From contig NZ_VWSH01000002.1 in the NCBI RefSeq assembly GCF_008629695.1, positions 775,410 to 839,409 of the forward strand: a DNA stretch of 64,000 nt, written 5' to 3'. Origin of the DNA: Taibaiella lutea (lineage in GTDB: Bacteria; Bacteroidota; Bacteroidia; Chitinophagales; Chitinophagaceae). Made by a program: the position numbers and the translations under genes. Below the pieces are notes generated by a model. The model had not been told where the DNA came from. It did not search any database and saw nothing but the letters and a program-made list of their open reading frames with translations. Numbering within the stretch: position 1 is the stretch's first letter; every line of letters starts with the position of its first letter. Shown one piece after another: positions 15,063 to 24,142 of this stretch.

Positions 15063-15201
15063 ACCACAAATTTAAAATTGTTCCTGCATTTATAAAAAAA
15101 GAAGATTAAATCAAAATTTAGTTACTGACAATTACCAATAAATAATAGGAAAATAACCGAAATAAATAAATCCGTAGCCCCTGTGGTTCAATGCAAATCG
15201 T

Positions 15202-15209
15202 TATCTTTG
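15202..15209 (+). promoter_or_regulatory. -7 element upstream of citrate synthase gene
   Basis: TATCTTTG fits TAnnTTTG, 43 bases before the start codon. No good -33 box is seen at the usual spacing. Confidence 0.45.
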
Positions 15210-15252
15210 TCCTCGTTCATTATTTTACTTACTCAAAATTTTTTTTTATATT

Positions 15253-16575
15253 ATGGGTTACATAAAGGACCTGTTTAAGGAAAAATCAACGGCTTTGAAT
15301 GCAGACATTAAAAAAATGATTGCAGAGCACGGAGATTATAAAATAGGAGAAATTACTATTGCACAGGTTTATCAGGGAATGCGCGGTATGACCGGATTAA
15401 TTACCGAAACTTCTTTGCTGGATTCAAATGAAGGTATCCGTTTTCGTGGCTATTCCATTCCGGAATTAAGAGAAAAATTGCCAAAAGCCGAAGGCGGAAC
15501 AGAACCTTTGCCAGAAGGTTTATTTCACCTGATGTTAATAGGTGAGTTGCCTACAAAAGAAGATGTTGACCATTTGACAGCAGTTTGGGCGCGCCGTTCG
15601 CATGTTCCTAACTATGTATTTGATGTTATTGAATCATTGCCTGTAAATACACACCCGATGACGCAATTCAGCATCGGCATCATGGCATTACAACGTGAAT
15701 CTATTTTTGCAAAAGAATACGAAAAAGGTATCAACAAAAAAGATCATTGGGATTTCATTTATGAAGATACAATGAACCTTATTGCACGTTTACCACGTGT
15801 TGCAGCATATATCTATCGCCGTAAATATAAAAACGGCGACCATATCCATCCTAATGGTATGTTGGATTGGGCAGGAAACTTTGCACACATGTTAGGTATT
15901 GAGGATAAAGGTTTCTGGGCTTTGATGCGTCTTTACATGACTATCCATGCTGACCATGAAGGTGGAAACGTTTCTGCACATACTACACACCTTGTTGGTT
16001 CTGCATTGAGCGATCCTTATCTGGCTCTTGCAGCAGGTATGAATGGTTTGGCAGGTCCTTTGCATGGTCTGGCAAACCAGGAAGTAATTCGCTGGATTGA
16101 AGAAATGCAACGTGAACTGGAAACAGAAGCTCCAAGCAAAGAGCAGATTGCTGATTATATCAGAAAAACTTTGTCTGAAGGTAAAGTTGTTCCGGGTTAT
16201 GGTCATGCAGTATTACGCAAAACGGATCCCCGCTTTACAGCTCAAATGGAGTTCGGTAAAACCCATTGTCCTGATGATCCATTGGTTCAAACCGTTTGGA
16301 ATATCTATGATGTTGCTCCGGGTATTTTAGGAGAAACAGGTAAAATCAAAAATCCGTGGCCGAATGTGGATGCGCATAGTGGTGCATTGTTGAAACATTA
16401 TGGTTTGGTAGAAGAAGATTTCTACACTGTATTGTTCGGTGTAAGCCGTGCATTAGGTGTATTGGCAAGCCTTTGTTGGGACAGAGCTTTAGGTTTACCA
16501 TTAGAGCGTCCAAAATCAGTTACTACAGAATATCTGAAGAAATTGGTTGTAGGTGAAGCAGTAGAAGAAGATTAA
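15253..16575 (+). CDS. gltA: Citrate synthase, type I (mitochondrial-like)
   Basis: Condenses acetyl-CoA with oxaloacetate to citrate, the entry step of the TCA cycle. The 440-residue protein has the catalytic triad positions His271 (GLAGPLHGLANQE), His318 (PGYGHAVLRKTDPR) and Asp373 (NVDAHSGALL). HADHEGGNVSAHTTHLVGSA precedes the first. The N-terminal section QVYQGMRGMTGLITETSLLD and the overall length match eukaryotic-type dimeric citrate synthases, which are typical of Bacteroidota, rather than the NADH-inhibited hexameric GltA of enterobacteria. It is monocistronic. The nearby E2 and E3 genes supply its acetyl-CoA. Confidence 0.95.
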   Translation: MGYIKDLFKEKSTALNADIKKMIAEHGDYKIGEITIAQVYQGMRGMTGLITETSLLDSNEGIRFRGYSIPELREKLPKAEGGTEPLPEGLFHLMLIGELPTKEDVDHLTAVWARRSHVPNYVFDVIESLPVNTHPMTQFSIGIMALQRESIFAKEYEKGINKKDHWDFIYEDTMNLIARLPRVAAYIYRRKYKNGDHIHPNGMLDWAGNFAHMLGIEDKGFWALMRLYMTIHADHEGGNVSAHTTHLVGSALSDPYLALAAGMNGLAGPLHGLANQEVIRWIEEMQRELETEAPSKEQIADYIRKTLSEGKVVPGYGHAVLRKTDPRFTAQMEFGKTHCPDDPLVQTVWNIYDVAPGILGETGKIKNPWPNVDAHSGALLKHYGLVEEDFYTVLFGVSRALGVLASLCWDRALGLPLERPKSVTTEYLKKLVVGEAVEED

Positions 16576-16599
16576 ATCATTTGATAAATATAAACGATA

Positions 16600-16632
16600 A
16601 AGAGGCTGTCCGAAAAGGGCAGCCTCTTCTTT
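16600..16632. terminator. Terminator between citrate synthase gene and T9SS cargo gene
   Basis: AAGAGGCTG pairs with CAGCCTCTT across a short G/A-rich loop, followed by CTTTTAAA. The two flanking genes converge on it. Confidence 0.8.
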
Positions 16633-16654
16633 TAAATAAATTAAACAGTCGAAA

Positions 16655-19339
16655 CTATTGCTTGGTAATTTTAATTGTCTGGCTTTGTTGCTCATCAGTA
16701 TATTTAATAAAATAAATACCCGCTGCAAGATTCTTCACATCTATTTCCATTTCATTTTTAGTTACTTCTATAGTTTGTGACAGTTTACCGGCGACATCCA
16801 TTATTGTAACTATTGCATTATTTTGGATAGTTCCATCAATTTTCAGGGCAACTTTATCTTGAGCAGGATTAGGATAAACATGAATTGCAAAGTCTGATAA
16901 TGATTTTACTTCAGCGGACACAGTTTTGCTATAGATAAATGAACCATTTTCTGTCATCATTTTTAGCCTGTAGTAATTCATGCCCAATACTGCTTTTTCA
17001 TCCCAATAAGTGTAAGCAGATGGCTGTCCATTAGCATTTATTTTTGCAATCTTTTTAAAGTTGCGTGCGTCTGTACTGCTTTCCAATTCGAAGTAATCTG
17101 CTTTGGTTTCTTTGGCAGTTGCCCAGTCAATTCTGTTTTTGTTACCTACATTTTTAGCTGTGATTGTTTCTAAATCTATTGCTAAAGGAGTGGAAGTTGG
17201 TATAGGAATTTCATCGGCGCCAATCGTTACAGGTGTGCCAACAATCGTACTTCTGCTATCGCCATCTATATCTGTACTAATCGTTGGTATGGCAATACCA
17301 CGTCCATATACATTCCAGGCATTTACATGGTTGCCATCGATATGCAAGTCCGTAGCCGAAACAAATGTAACCGGAGCATTTATAGAATGAGCGTCTTTAC
17401 TGGTACTTGCTTTCCACGATGTAAATGTATAGTATGTGTTTCCCGAAAGAGCAACAATACTATCTGCTGTAAATAGTAAGTTGTAATCACTTGTACTCCC
17501 ACCCCCTATAATGGCAAAGCTTTTGAAGGACGGCGGCGCGAAGAAGCTTCCAACTCTTTTGTTGTTAAATATATTGTTCCTTAATATGGCATTTCCGCCA
17601 GAAAAAGCTGCAGACGTACCAGCATAAACAAAAGCAGAAACAGCAGAGCCAGTTATATTTACTGTATTGTTATAATAAGCATGCATTCCACTGCCTGTTT
17701 TCTTTATACCATATATATTTGCTGTCGGGCCAGATATTGCACCCAAATTAATAGTATTGTTATAAACTGTATCATTACCTCCGCCTCCTTCCTTAATACC
17801 GATAAGGTTATTGATATTGGGATTTGGAGGCTGATTATTACTATTGTATAGGTTGTAAATATAATCAATGTTATTATTGAAGATATTAGTAGTTGCTGTA
17901 TTGGTGCTGATGTAGTTTATTCCTGTCACTGCAAAATAATACGCATTTATAATATTGCTTATTTTATTGTTTGAAATTTTATTTGTGGTTGCAGCTCCCG
18001 ATAACTTAACGGATATTGCTATCGGTACACAACTGTCGGAAAAATTAGGATTCTGTACTGCATACACCGAACTAATGCTATCTATTACATTATGGTCAAT
18101 GTTAAATTGACAACTACCGGATACAATTATTGCTCCAAATGTCGGAGGAGCAGTAACAGTGGCATTTGCTTGTCTTATTTTTCTAATAGTGTTATTGGTG
18201 ATGGCGGCATTAGAAGAATTCATATTAATGGCTGCCAGATTTATAGATTCGAAACCACTAGCAGTTACAACAGTAAGATTGTTGATGAAATTACTATCTA
18301 CAGTAGCATTTGAAGTTTGTAGGTTTATGCCATAGACAGAATGACCTATTATATTTGAAATCCTGTTTTGGCTAATCGATATAGGACTTGTCGCAGTTCC
18401 AGAACCGGATAAGGCAATTCCTGTTATCATAAAGTTATTAAGGTGGTCTGCAGATGCCACCTGCATTGGACCGCCACTTCTATCCGGAGCCTGCCCTCCA
18501 ATATTATTTCCTGAAATAATGTGACCGTTTCCTACTATCGCCCGAACCCCATAAATGCTTGTAAGGATATTTGCTGTCGTACTTTGATAAAAAGCATTGT
18601 TCAATATCTTCCAATTGTCGCCAGTACCGGCGGCCAGGCCCATTGCTTCATTGCTCCAGTTAATAAATTCATTACCGGAGATAATGCAATTATCATTGGT
18701 GGCAGTAGTGGTTCCGACTGATCTTACCAGATTCTTTGGATAGCCTGTGGTATTGTCTTTGATGATGTTGTTCAGTATTGCTATAGAATCATTTCCTGTT
18801 CCTCCCGCAATATTGGTGGCACCGATCAAAATGACACTTTTATTAATAGTTGTATCAACTCCTTCAAAATAGCAATTCATAACAGTGTCACTTTTGCAAT
18901 CATTCAGAAAAGCTAATGTATTGGCTTGTTTATTGGTACTTGTAAAACGCAGGAATTTGCCAGCTCCGGAGAAGCTACCATCGATTACGACGTTTCTTAC
19001 GTTGGAAAGGTTAATCATATTTACGCCGCTTCCTGAAAGTACTCTTTCAGTTGTCCCATCAGGAACAATTCTGACCTGATAATTCCCGATGCCACTTTCA
19101 ACCCATTTATTTAGAGTAACTGTGCCCGGTTCGGTAATATCAGAGGCGATCTGTGCTGTAAGATTTCCTGTAACCATACCTGTATTTATTGCATCAAACA
19201 GTCCTCCTGTTCCTGTGAGGGTTGTGTATGTTTGCCCTGTACCAATGTTTATTGTTCCGGTTAATTGGGCAAATCCCTTAGGAGCCATGAAAAGTACCGA
19301 TAAAAAAAGAAAGATTCCTTTTGCGAAATTTTTTTTCAT
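16655..19339 (-). CDS. T9SS type A cargo protein with right-handed beta-helix repeats
   Basis: An 894-residue secreted or surface protein. Residues 1-25 are a signal peptide (MAPKGFAQ end). Residues of about 40-700 form a long run of Asn/Ile/Ser-rich repeats such as ITNNTIRKI, ISGNNIGGQ and ILNNIIKDN, the pattern of parallel beta-helix (pectate-lyase-like) proteins. A fibronectin-like section follows (IDWATAKETKADYFELESST). The last 75 residues (VYPNPAQDKVALKI ... LAAGIYFIKY) are a type A T9SS sorting domain. No catalytic residues are identified, so an adhesin or polysaccharide-binding role is as likely as an enzymatic one. It is monocistronic. Confidence 0.9.
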   Translation of the reverse strand: MKKNFAKGIFLFLSVLFMAPKGFAQLTGTINIGTGQTYTTLTGTGGLFDAINTGMVTGNLTAQIASDITEPGTVTLNKWVESGIGNYQVRIVPDGTTERVLSGSGVNMINLSNVRNVVIDGSFSGAGKFLRFTSTNKQANTLAFLNDCKSDTVMNCYFEGVDTTINKSVILIGATNIAGGTGNDSIAILNNIIKDNTTGYPKNLVRSVGTTTATNDNCIISGNEFINWSNEAMGLAAGTGDNWKILNNAFYQSTTANILTSIYGVRAIVGNGHIISGNNIGGQAPDRSGGPMQVASADHLNNFMITGIALSGSGTATSPISISQNRISNIIGHSVYGINLQTSNATVDSNFINNLTVVTASGFESINLAAINMNSSNAAITNNTIRKIRQANATVTAPPTFGAIIVSGSCQFNIDHNVIDSISSVYAVQNPNFSDSCVPIAISVKLSGAATTNKISNNKISNIINAYYFAVTGINYISTNTATTNIFNNNIDYIYNLYNSNNQPPNPNINNLIGIKEGGGGNDTVYNNTINLGAISGPTANIYGIKKTGSGMHAYYNNTVNITGSAVSAFVYAGTSAAFSGGNAILRNNIFNNKRVGSFFAPPSFKSFAIIGGGSTSDYNLLFTADSIVALSGNTYYTFTSWKASTSKDAHSINAPVTFVSATDLHIDGNHVNAWNVYGRGIAIPTISTDIDGDSRSTIVGTPVTIGADEIPIPTSTPLAIDLETITAKNVGNKNRIDWATAKETKADYFELESSTDARNFKKIAKINANGQPSAYTYWDEKAVLGMNYYRLKMMTENGSFIYSKTVSAEVKSLSDFAIHVYPNPAQDKVALKIDGTIQNNAIVTIMDVAGKLSQTIEVTKNEMEIDVKNLAAGIYFIKYTDEQQSQTIKITKQ

Positions 19340-19481
19340 GTTGAAAGTCTCTTTATTGAATATGAGGATTGTATCTTTAAATTTAACATTCTAAATGTAC
19401 TTATATTATTATTGCTAATGTAGTACAAAGCCTACATTTTCGCTATAATGGTCTTGAAAACGTTGTTTCTTTCTTGATAAC

Positions 19482-19539
19482 GTTGAAATTAATAGAAAAT
19501 GCCATTCCAATCGGAACGGCATTTTCTATTAATTTCAAC
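19482..19539. terminator. Perfect 22-bp hairpin downstream of lpdA
   Basis: The arms 19482-19503 and 19518-19539 are perfect complements over 22 bases. Inside them TTCC (19505-19508) pairs with GGAA (19513-19516) after one mismatch, leaving an AATC loop. The structure lies 46 bases after the lpdA stop codon and probably ends its transcript, but it is much longer than the other terminators in the window. Confidence 0.75.
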
Positions 19540-19543
19540 ACAA

Positions 19544-19582
19544 GATATCTAATATCTAAAGTCTAATATCTGACATCTGAAA
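19544..19582. repeat. Short degenerate tandem words downstream of lpdA
   Basis: The stretch is built from variants of ATATCTAA / GTCTAATATCTGACATC, with CTAATATCT occurring twice. It looks like a small simple-sequence array between the hairpin and the lpdA stop codon. Confidence 0.4.
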
Positions 19583-19584
19583 GA

Positions 19585-20991
19585 TTACAAATGTATCGCT
19601 TCGCCTAAAGCTACTTCGATAGCGTCTTTCACAGCTTCACTCATAGTAGGGTGAGGGAAGATAGTATCTAATTGTTCATGGTAAGTAGTTTCCAGTTTAC
19701 GTGCAGTAACAGTTTCAGCAATGATTTCGGTTACGTTTGCACCGATTAAGTGCGCACCAAGCCATTCGCCGTATTTAGCATCCAAAACTACCTTTACGAA
19801 ACCTTCGCTTGCACCTGCAGCGCTTGCTTTACCACTTGCAGAGAATGGGAATTTACCCACTTTCACTTCGTAGCCTGCATCTTTAGCCTGTTTTTCAGTC
19901 ATGCCGACAGAAGCAATTTCAGGTGTGCAATAAGTACAACCCGGTACATTACCATAATCCAATGCTTCAGGAACATGTCCGTACTTGCCTTCTTTTTGTG
20001 CAATAGCTTCGATACAGATAACCGCTTCTTTCATAGCAACGTGTGCCAATGCTTGTCCCGGAACGATATCGCCGATTGCATAAATACCTTCTACATTAGT
20101 TTTGTAGTAATGGTCAACCGTTACTTTACCTTTATCTGTTGCAATGTTCAATGTTTCAATGCCAATATTTTCAAGATTGGTTGCAACACCTACTGCGCTT
20201 AATAAAACATCTGCTTCCAAAACGATATCGCCTGTTGCTGTTTTAACAGTAGCTTTCACACCCGCACCGGAAGTGTCAACTTTCTCAACAGAAGCATTAG
20301 TCATTACCGTAATGCCTTTTTTCTTGAATGATTTTTCCAGTTCTTTAGAAATATCTTCATCTTCTACAGGCACAATACGAGGCATGAATTCAACGATTGT
20401 TACCTGAGTGCCTAATGTATGATAGAAATAACCAAATTCAACACCAATAGCACCGCTACCCACTACAATCATAGATTTCGGCTGTTGCGGCAATACCATT
20501 GCTTCCCTGTAACCGATTATTTTTTTACCGTCGATAGGTAAAGTTGGCAATTCGCGACTGCGGCCACCTGTAGCCAGCACAACGTGCTTTGCCTGATGTG
20601 TAGTAACATTACCATCAGCACCCATTACTTCTACTTCTTTCTTTGCATTCACTTTGCCATGACCAACCAGCACATCAATCTTGTTTTTCTTCATAAGGAA
20701 CTGAATTCCTTTGCTCATTTTATCAGCAACGCCACGGCTACGCTTAATTACTTTTTCAAAATCAACTTTTGAAGCGCCTACTTCAATACCGTAATCTTGT
20801 GCATGGCTGATGTATTCAAATACCTGCGCAGATTTCAATAATGCTTTAGTCGGGATACATCCCCAGTTAAGACAGATTCCACCAAGGCTTTCTTTTTCAA
20901 CGATAGCTGTCTTGAAACCTAATTGTGAAGCACGGATAGCGGCAACATATCCGCCCGGGCCACTGCCTATTACGATCACATCGTATGCCAT
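19585..20991 (-). CDS. lpdA: Dihydrolipoyl dehydrogenase (E3)
   Basis: The FAD/NAD-dependent E3 that re-oxidises lipoyl groups of the pyruvate and 2-oxoglutarate dehydrogenase complexes and glycine cleavage. The 468-residue protein has the FAD-binding GSGPGGYVAAIRA (9-21), the redox disulfide in GGICLNWGCIPTK (Cys40, Cys45), the NAD-binding VVGSGAIGVEFGYF and the C-terminal active-site pair His447/Glu452 in FPHPTMSEAV. Length and motifs are complete. It lies on the opposite strand from the E2 and citrate synthase genes, so it is separately transcribed. A -7 match (TACATTTG on the minus strand, 21035-21042) lies 44 bases upstream. Confidence 0.96.
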   Translation of the reverse strand: MAYDVIVIGSGPGGYVAAIRASQLGFKTAIVEKESLGGICLNWGCIPTKALLKSAQVFEYISHAQDYGIEVGASKVDFEKVIKRSRGVADKMSKGIQFLMKKNKIDVLVGHGKVNAKKEVEVMGADGNVTTHQAKHVVLATGGRSRELPTLPIDGKKIIGYREAMVLPQQPKSMIVVGSGAIGVEFGYFYHTLGTQVTIVEFMPRIVPVEDEDISKELEKSFKKKGITVMTNASVEKVDTSGAGVKATVKTATGDIVLEADVLLSAVGVATNLENIGIETLNIATDKGKVTVDHYYKTNVEGIYAIGDIVPGQALAHVAMKEAVICIEAIAQKEGKYGHVPEALDYGNVPGCTYCTPEIASVGMTEKQAKDAGYEVKVGKFPFSASGKASAAGASEGFVKVVLDAKYGEWLGAHLIGANVTEIIAETVTARKLETTYHEQLDTIFPHPTMSEAVKDAIEVALGEAIHL

Positions 20992-21235
20992 AAGAGTATA
21001 AATTGATTGTTTTTTCGAAATTTATAAAACAGGGCAAATGTAGTCAATAAAATGATAAAATCCTGTTTCCGGATGCCTTGATTCAAACTGCAGGCCTCAA
21101 TGGCCTAAAACCCTAATTCATTAAAATTTCTTAAAATTAAAATATACCTCAACCATTTAACTGCTAAGGTGTTATTGTTTAAACGATAAATGAAAAATTG
21201 AACTATTCCTAAAGCTAAATATTAATGATAATTCT

Positions 21236-21709
21236 ATGAACACACAAACACAAACTGCAGAGTTAGAGACTGTTCCTCATGTTGATCTTCAACGTTATTT
21301 GGGTAAATGGTATGATATAGCTCATTTTCCGCAGGCCTTTCAAAGTGGCTGTAGTTGTACTACTGCGGAATACAGACTGAATGATGACGGAACTCTGCAG
21401 GTTATAAACACGTGTAACAAAGACGGGAAAACAAAGATTTCGAAAGGTGTGGCAAAAGTGCAGGACAAGGGTATCAATGCAAAATTAGCCGTTACATTTT
21501 TCTGGCCGTTTGCCGGTAAATATTGGATTATTGATCTGGCGAGAGATTATAGTTATGCGGTTGTCGGTCATCCCAACAGAAATTATTTGTGGATTTTAAG
21601 CCGTACTGCTGAGTTGGATGCCAAAACCTATTCTGAGATTCTTTCAAGAGTGAAAAATAAAGGATACGACCTTTCGAAACTTGAAAAGACAATTCACATG
21701 AACAATTAA
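21236..21709 (+). CDS. Bacterial lipocalin (Blc-like), without signal peptide
   Basis: A 157-residue beta-barrel protein that binds lipids or other hydrophobic ligands. The lipocalin signature GKWYDIA starts at residue 23 (G-x-W, Trp25), and the later motifs YSYAVVGHPNRNYLWILSRT and YSEILSRVKNKGYD match Blc. Bacterial Blc proteins are normally outer-membrane lipoproteins with a lipobox. This one begins MNTQTQTAELETVPHVDLQR, with no hydrophobic N-terminal segment, and no upstream in-frame start adds one. It may therefore act in the cytoplasm, as some plant temperature-induced lipocalins do. The gene is monocistronic with a terminator. Confidence 0.88.
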   Translation: MNTQTQTAELETVPHVDLQRYLGKWYDIAHFPQAFQSGCSCTTAEYRLNDDGTLQVINTCNKDGKTKISKGVAKVQDKGINAKLAVTFFWPFAGKYWIIDLARDYSYAVVGHPNRNYLWILSRTAELDAKTYSEILSRVKNKGYDLSKLEKTIHMNN

Positions 21710-21737
21710 AGATGCGTTATATTTAGGTGATACAAAC

Positions 21738-21765
21738 AAAAGAGGGGCTTTGCTCCTCTTTTTCT
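21738..21765 (+). terminator. Terminator after the lipocalin gene
   Basis: AAAAGAGGGGC (21738-21748) pairs with GCTCCTCTTTT (21752-21762) with one G-U pair and a TTT loop, then a T-tract. Confidence 0.85.
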
Positions 21766-21862
21766 GTTTTACATTTCAGGTAACAGCTTCTTTCTTAAAA
21801 TAATTGATAACTTTCCTGAGCAATTAAATTTAAGAATTCATCATTGACATAATAACAACATT

Positions 21863-22510
21863 ATGAAAGTTATAATAACGGGTGCAACAGGCATGGTAGG
21901 AGAAGGTGTATTAATAGAATGCCTGGAAAATGAAATGGTAACAGAAATATTAATGGTCAACCGAAAGACATCTCCTGTTAAACATCCCAAGCTAAAAGAG
22001 TTATTGATTCCTGATTTTATGAGACCGGATGGTTATGAAGATGACTTAACAGGTTATGATGCCTGTTTTTATTGTGCAGGTATAAGCTCTGTAGGCATGA
22101 AGGAGGAAAAATATACGCTGATTACTTATGACACCACCATTGCATTTGCCGCTAAACTTGCGTCGCTGAATCCGGATATGGTTTTCAGCTTCGTTTCGGG
22201 TAGTCATACAGATAGCACAGAGAATGGAAGGATAATGTGGGCGCGTGTAAAAGGCAGGACAGAAAATGCTTTGATGAAACTACCTTTTAAGAAGGCCTAT
22301 AACTTTCGGCCGGGTTTTATGAAGCCTTTTAAAGAGCAGAAAAATATAAAGTCATTTTTCAAGCCCCTAATTGCAATTTTTCCTGTACTATTTCCGAAGC
22401 GTTCATTAACCATGAAGCAAGTAGGTCAAGCTATGATAAATACCGTGAGGAAGGATTATCCTAAACAAATACTGGAGATTGAGGACATCAAAGCTTTAGC
22501 TGCGTTATAA
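21863..22510 (+). CDS. NAD(P)-binding Rossmann protein, atypical short-chain reductase type
   Basis: A 215-residue cytoplasmic protein with the dinucleotide-binding GATGMVGEGVL at residues 7-17. It belongs with NAD(P)H-binding/YwnB-like epimerase relatives. Features include EILMVNRK (end of beta-2), YDACFYCAGISS and VFSFVSGSHTDSTENG. The classical Tyr-x-x-x-Lys pair is not obvious, so a dehydrogenase reaction is uncertain. A C-terminal hydrophobic section (PLIAIFPVLFPKRSLTM) may bind substrate. Substrate and pathway are unknown. It converges with the histidine-rich protein gene across a hairpin. Confidence 0.8.
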   Translation: MKVIITGATGMVGEGVLIECLENEMVTEILMVNRKTSPVKHPKLKELLIPDFMRPDGYEDDLTGYDACFYCAGISSVGMKEEKYTLITYDTTIAFAAKLASLNPDMVFSFVSGSHTDSTENGRIMWARVKGRTENALMKLPFKKAYNFRPGFMKPFKEQKNIKSFFKPLIAIFPVLFPKRSLTMKQVGQAMINTVRKDYPKQILEIEDIKALAAL

Positions 22511-22585
22511 TACGATTTGAAATCAGTAAAAACCAATTCTTCATTTATCATAATAGCTGAACTTATTTCAATCTTTGAAATAAGC

Positions 22586-22614
22586 AAAGGATATCCCGGT
22601 AAGAGATATCCTTT
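22586..22614. terminator. Bidirectional terminator
   Basis: AAAGGATATC (22586-22595) pairs with GATATCCTTT (22605-22614). It separates the convergent Rossmann-protein and histidine-rich genes. Confidence 0.75.
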
Positions 22615-22633
22615 ACTTAAAACGAATCAAAAA

Positions 22634-22858
22634 TTATTTTTTTGACTCTTTTGAACTGTGCTTTTCAGCATGTTTTTTAGAAGCCTCATTTGCATGTGTC
22701 TTTGCATTTTGGGCATGTCCTGTTGCAGCATGTGCATGGCTTGCAGCCGTGTCATCATTGTCTTCCATGTGAGCCTTGTGAGCGCTACGGTGATGCTTGG
22801 CTGCTGCTTCGTGATGGTTAGCCGCTTCTTCGTGGTGGCTATGTTTTGTATTAGGCAT
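22634..22858 (-). CDS. Histidine-rich small protein with heptad HH pairs
   Basis: A 74-residue hydrophilic protein with 15 histidines. ATG at 22858 (MPNTKHSHHEEAANHH) is preferred to a 25-residue longer version, whose extra part is not of the same composition. HH pairs occur at 8-9, 15-16 and 22-23, exactly seven residues apart, followed by alternating AH/GH spacing (27, 30, 41, 43, 48, 55) among Ala, Glu and Lys. This predicts a highly charged amphipathic helix with a histidine face, suited to metal or nucleic-acid binding. Similar small proteins are common stress-associated hypotheticals in this phylum. No function is known. Confidence 0.72.
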   Translation of the reverse strand: MPNTKHSHHEEAANHHEAAAKHHRSAHKAHMEDNDDTAASHAHAATGHAQNAKTHANEASKKHAEKHSSKESKK

Positions 22859-23117
22859 AATAAATTGTTTTTGAGCTATTATTACAACATAGCAGCGCCA
22901 ATAGTTTAGACTCATTTTGTTAAATGAGAACACAATGCCCTTGTTTTATATTTAGCAATATATTATAGTTTGGTTATTAAAAGTTTTTGCTCAACAAAAA
23001 GTTCGTAAAGTAAGGCCGGGTAGAAAATTGTCCATCCAGAAACGTAAATGCTCCATTTTCTATCATCTGTTACAGTTGCAATTTTGCATTGTCAATAACA
23101 ATTAAAACTTAAAAGAA

Positions 23118-23660
23118 ATGACAAACACAAAATTCACAGTTCCTCAGAGAGAGGACGTATCAGCAAACAATCAGGTGATTTTTGACAACTTAAAAAAAGC
23201 AATTGGCTTTGTTCCTAATCTGTATGCTACAATTGCTTATAGCGATACCGCTTTGGAAAGTTATTTAAATTTTCAGAATAGTAAAACATCATTAAGCAAA
23301 AAAGAAAAAGAAGCTGTTAATCTGGTTGTGAGCCAGGTAAACAATTGTGCGTATTGCCTGTCTGCCCATACTGTATTAGGAAAGATGAATGGTTTTACTG
23401 AAGAACAAACTATTGAAATAAGAAAAGGAACCGCATCTTTTGATAATAAGCTGAATGCACTTGTAACATTTACTAAAGAAGCAACCATCAATAAAGGCAA
23501 GGTAAGTGAAACAATATTGAATAACTTTCTGGGGGCGGGTTATTCAAACGCAAGTATTATAGATGTAATCGCAGCCATTGCCGATAAAGTAATCATGAAT
23601 TATATTCACAATCTTACTCAGGTTCCAATTGATTTTCCATTGGCAAGTTCTTTAAATTAA
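23118..23660 (+). CDS. Carboxymuconolactone decarboxylase / AhpD-like protein
   Basis: A 180-residue all-helical protein of the CMD/AhpD superfamily, peroxidase-related subgroup. The redox motif CAYCLSAH (Cys77, Cys80, His84) is intact, as in AhpD, where the two cysteines reduce peroxides or pass electrons. The N-terminal section FDNLKKAIGFVPNLYATIAY is typical of the subgroup. It is the first gene of a set with DUF1348 and AraC genes. A G-U-containing hairpin separates it from the second gene, so downstream genes may be expressed at a lower level. Confidence 0.88.
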   Translation: MTNTKFTVPQREDVSANNQVIFDNLKKAIGFVPNLYATIAYSDTALESYLNFQNSKTSLSKKEKEAVNLVVSQVNNCAYCLSAHTVLGKMNGFTEEQTIEIRKGTASFDNKLNALVTFTKEATINKGKVSETILNNFLGAGYSNASIIDVIAAIADKVIMNYIHNLTQVPIDFPLASSLN

Positions 23661-23668
23661 TAACCAAA

Positions 23669-23701
23669 GGCAAAGCTGTAGATATTACTTATAGCTTTGC
23701 C
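23669..23701 (+). terminator. Hairpin between AhpD-like and DUF1348 genes, possible attenuator
   Basis: GGCAAAGCTGTA (23669-23680) pairs with TATAGCTTTGCC (23690-23701), with one G-U pair. The trailing sequence CTAAATTTA is a weak T-tract, so partial read-through into the next gene 14 bases later is likely. Confidence 0.6.
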
Positions 23702-23714
23702 CTAAATTTATAAT

Positions 23715-24131
23715 ATGAATCAGCAAAGACTTCCGATTCCACCCTTTACATTGGAAACAGCACAGCAAAAAGTACAATTAGCAGAAAATGCCTGGAACAC
23801 CCGTAATCCCGAAATTATATGTGAGGCTTATACAATAGATACCGAATGGAGAAACCGTACTGAATTTATCAATGGGCGAGAGGCTGTAAAAGCATTTTTA
23901 AAAAGAAAATGGGAGAAGGAATTAGACTACAGATTGAAGAAAGAATTATGGGGATTTCGTGAAAACCGTATGGCGGTGGCTTTTCAATATGAATGGCACA
24001 ATCACGAAGGACAATGGTTTAGAAGTTACGGAAACGAACTTTGGGAGTTTGATGAAAACGGATTGATGCGTAAACGTTTTGCAAGCATTAATGACTTGAC
24101 TATTGCTGAAAATGAACGCACGCTCTTTTAA
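23715..24131 (+). CDS. DUF1348 / SnoaL-like NTF2-fold protein
   Basis: A 138-residue single-domain protein of the DUF1348 family (NTF2-like fold). Typical features are [20 protein letters not shown] at the start, then [60 protein letters not shown] and [16 protein letters not shown]. It is the usual length. The reaction is unknown; NTF2-fold proteins often bind small hydrophobic ligands. It sits 11 bases upstream of the AraC regulator and probably shares a transcript with it. Confidence 0.85.
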   Translation: MNQQRLPIPPFTLETAQQKVQLAENAWNTRNPEIICEAYTIDTEWRNRTEFINGREAVKAFLKRKWEKELDYRLKKELWGFRENRMAVAFQYEWHNHEGQWFRSYGNELWEFDENGLMRKRFASINDLTIAENERTLF

Positions 24132-24142
24132 ATAAAACAGAT

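Noticed and set aside
19750-20202. 150-residue plus-strand frame opposite lpdA
   Set aside because: Cys/Phe/Thr-rich composition is typical of an antisense shadow. The lpdA frame has complete family motifs.
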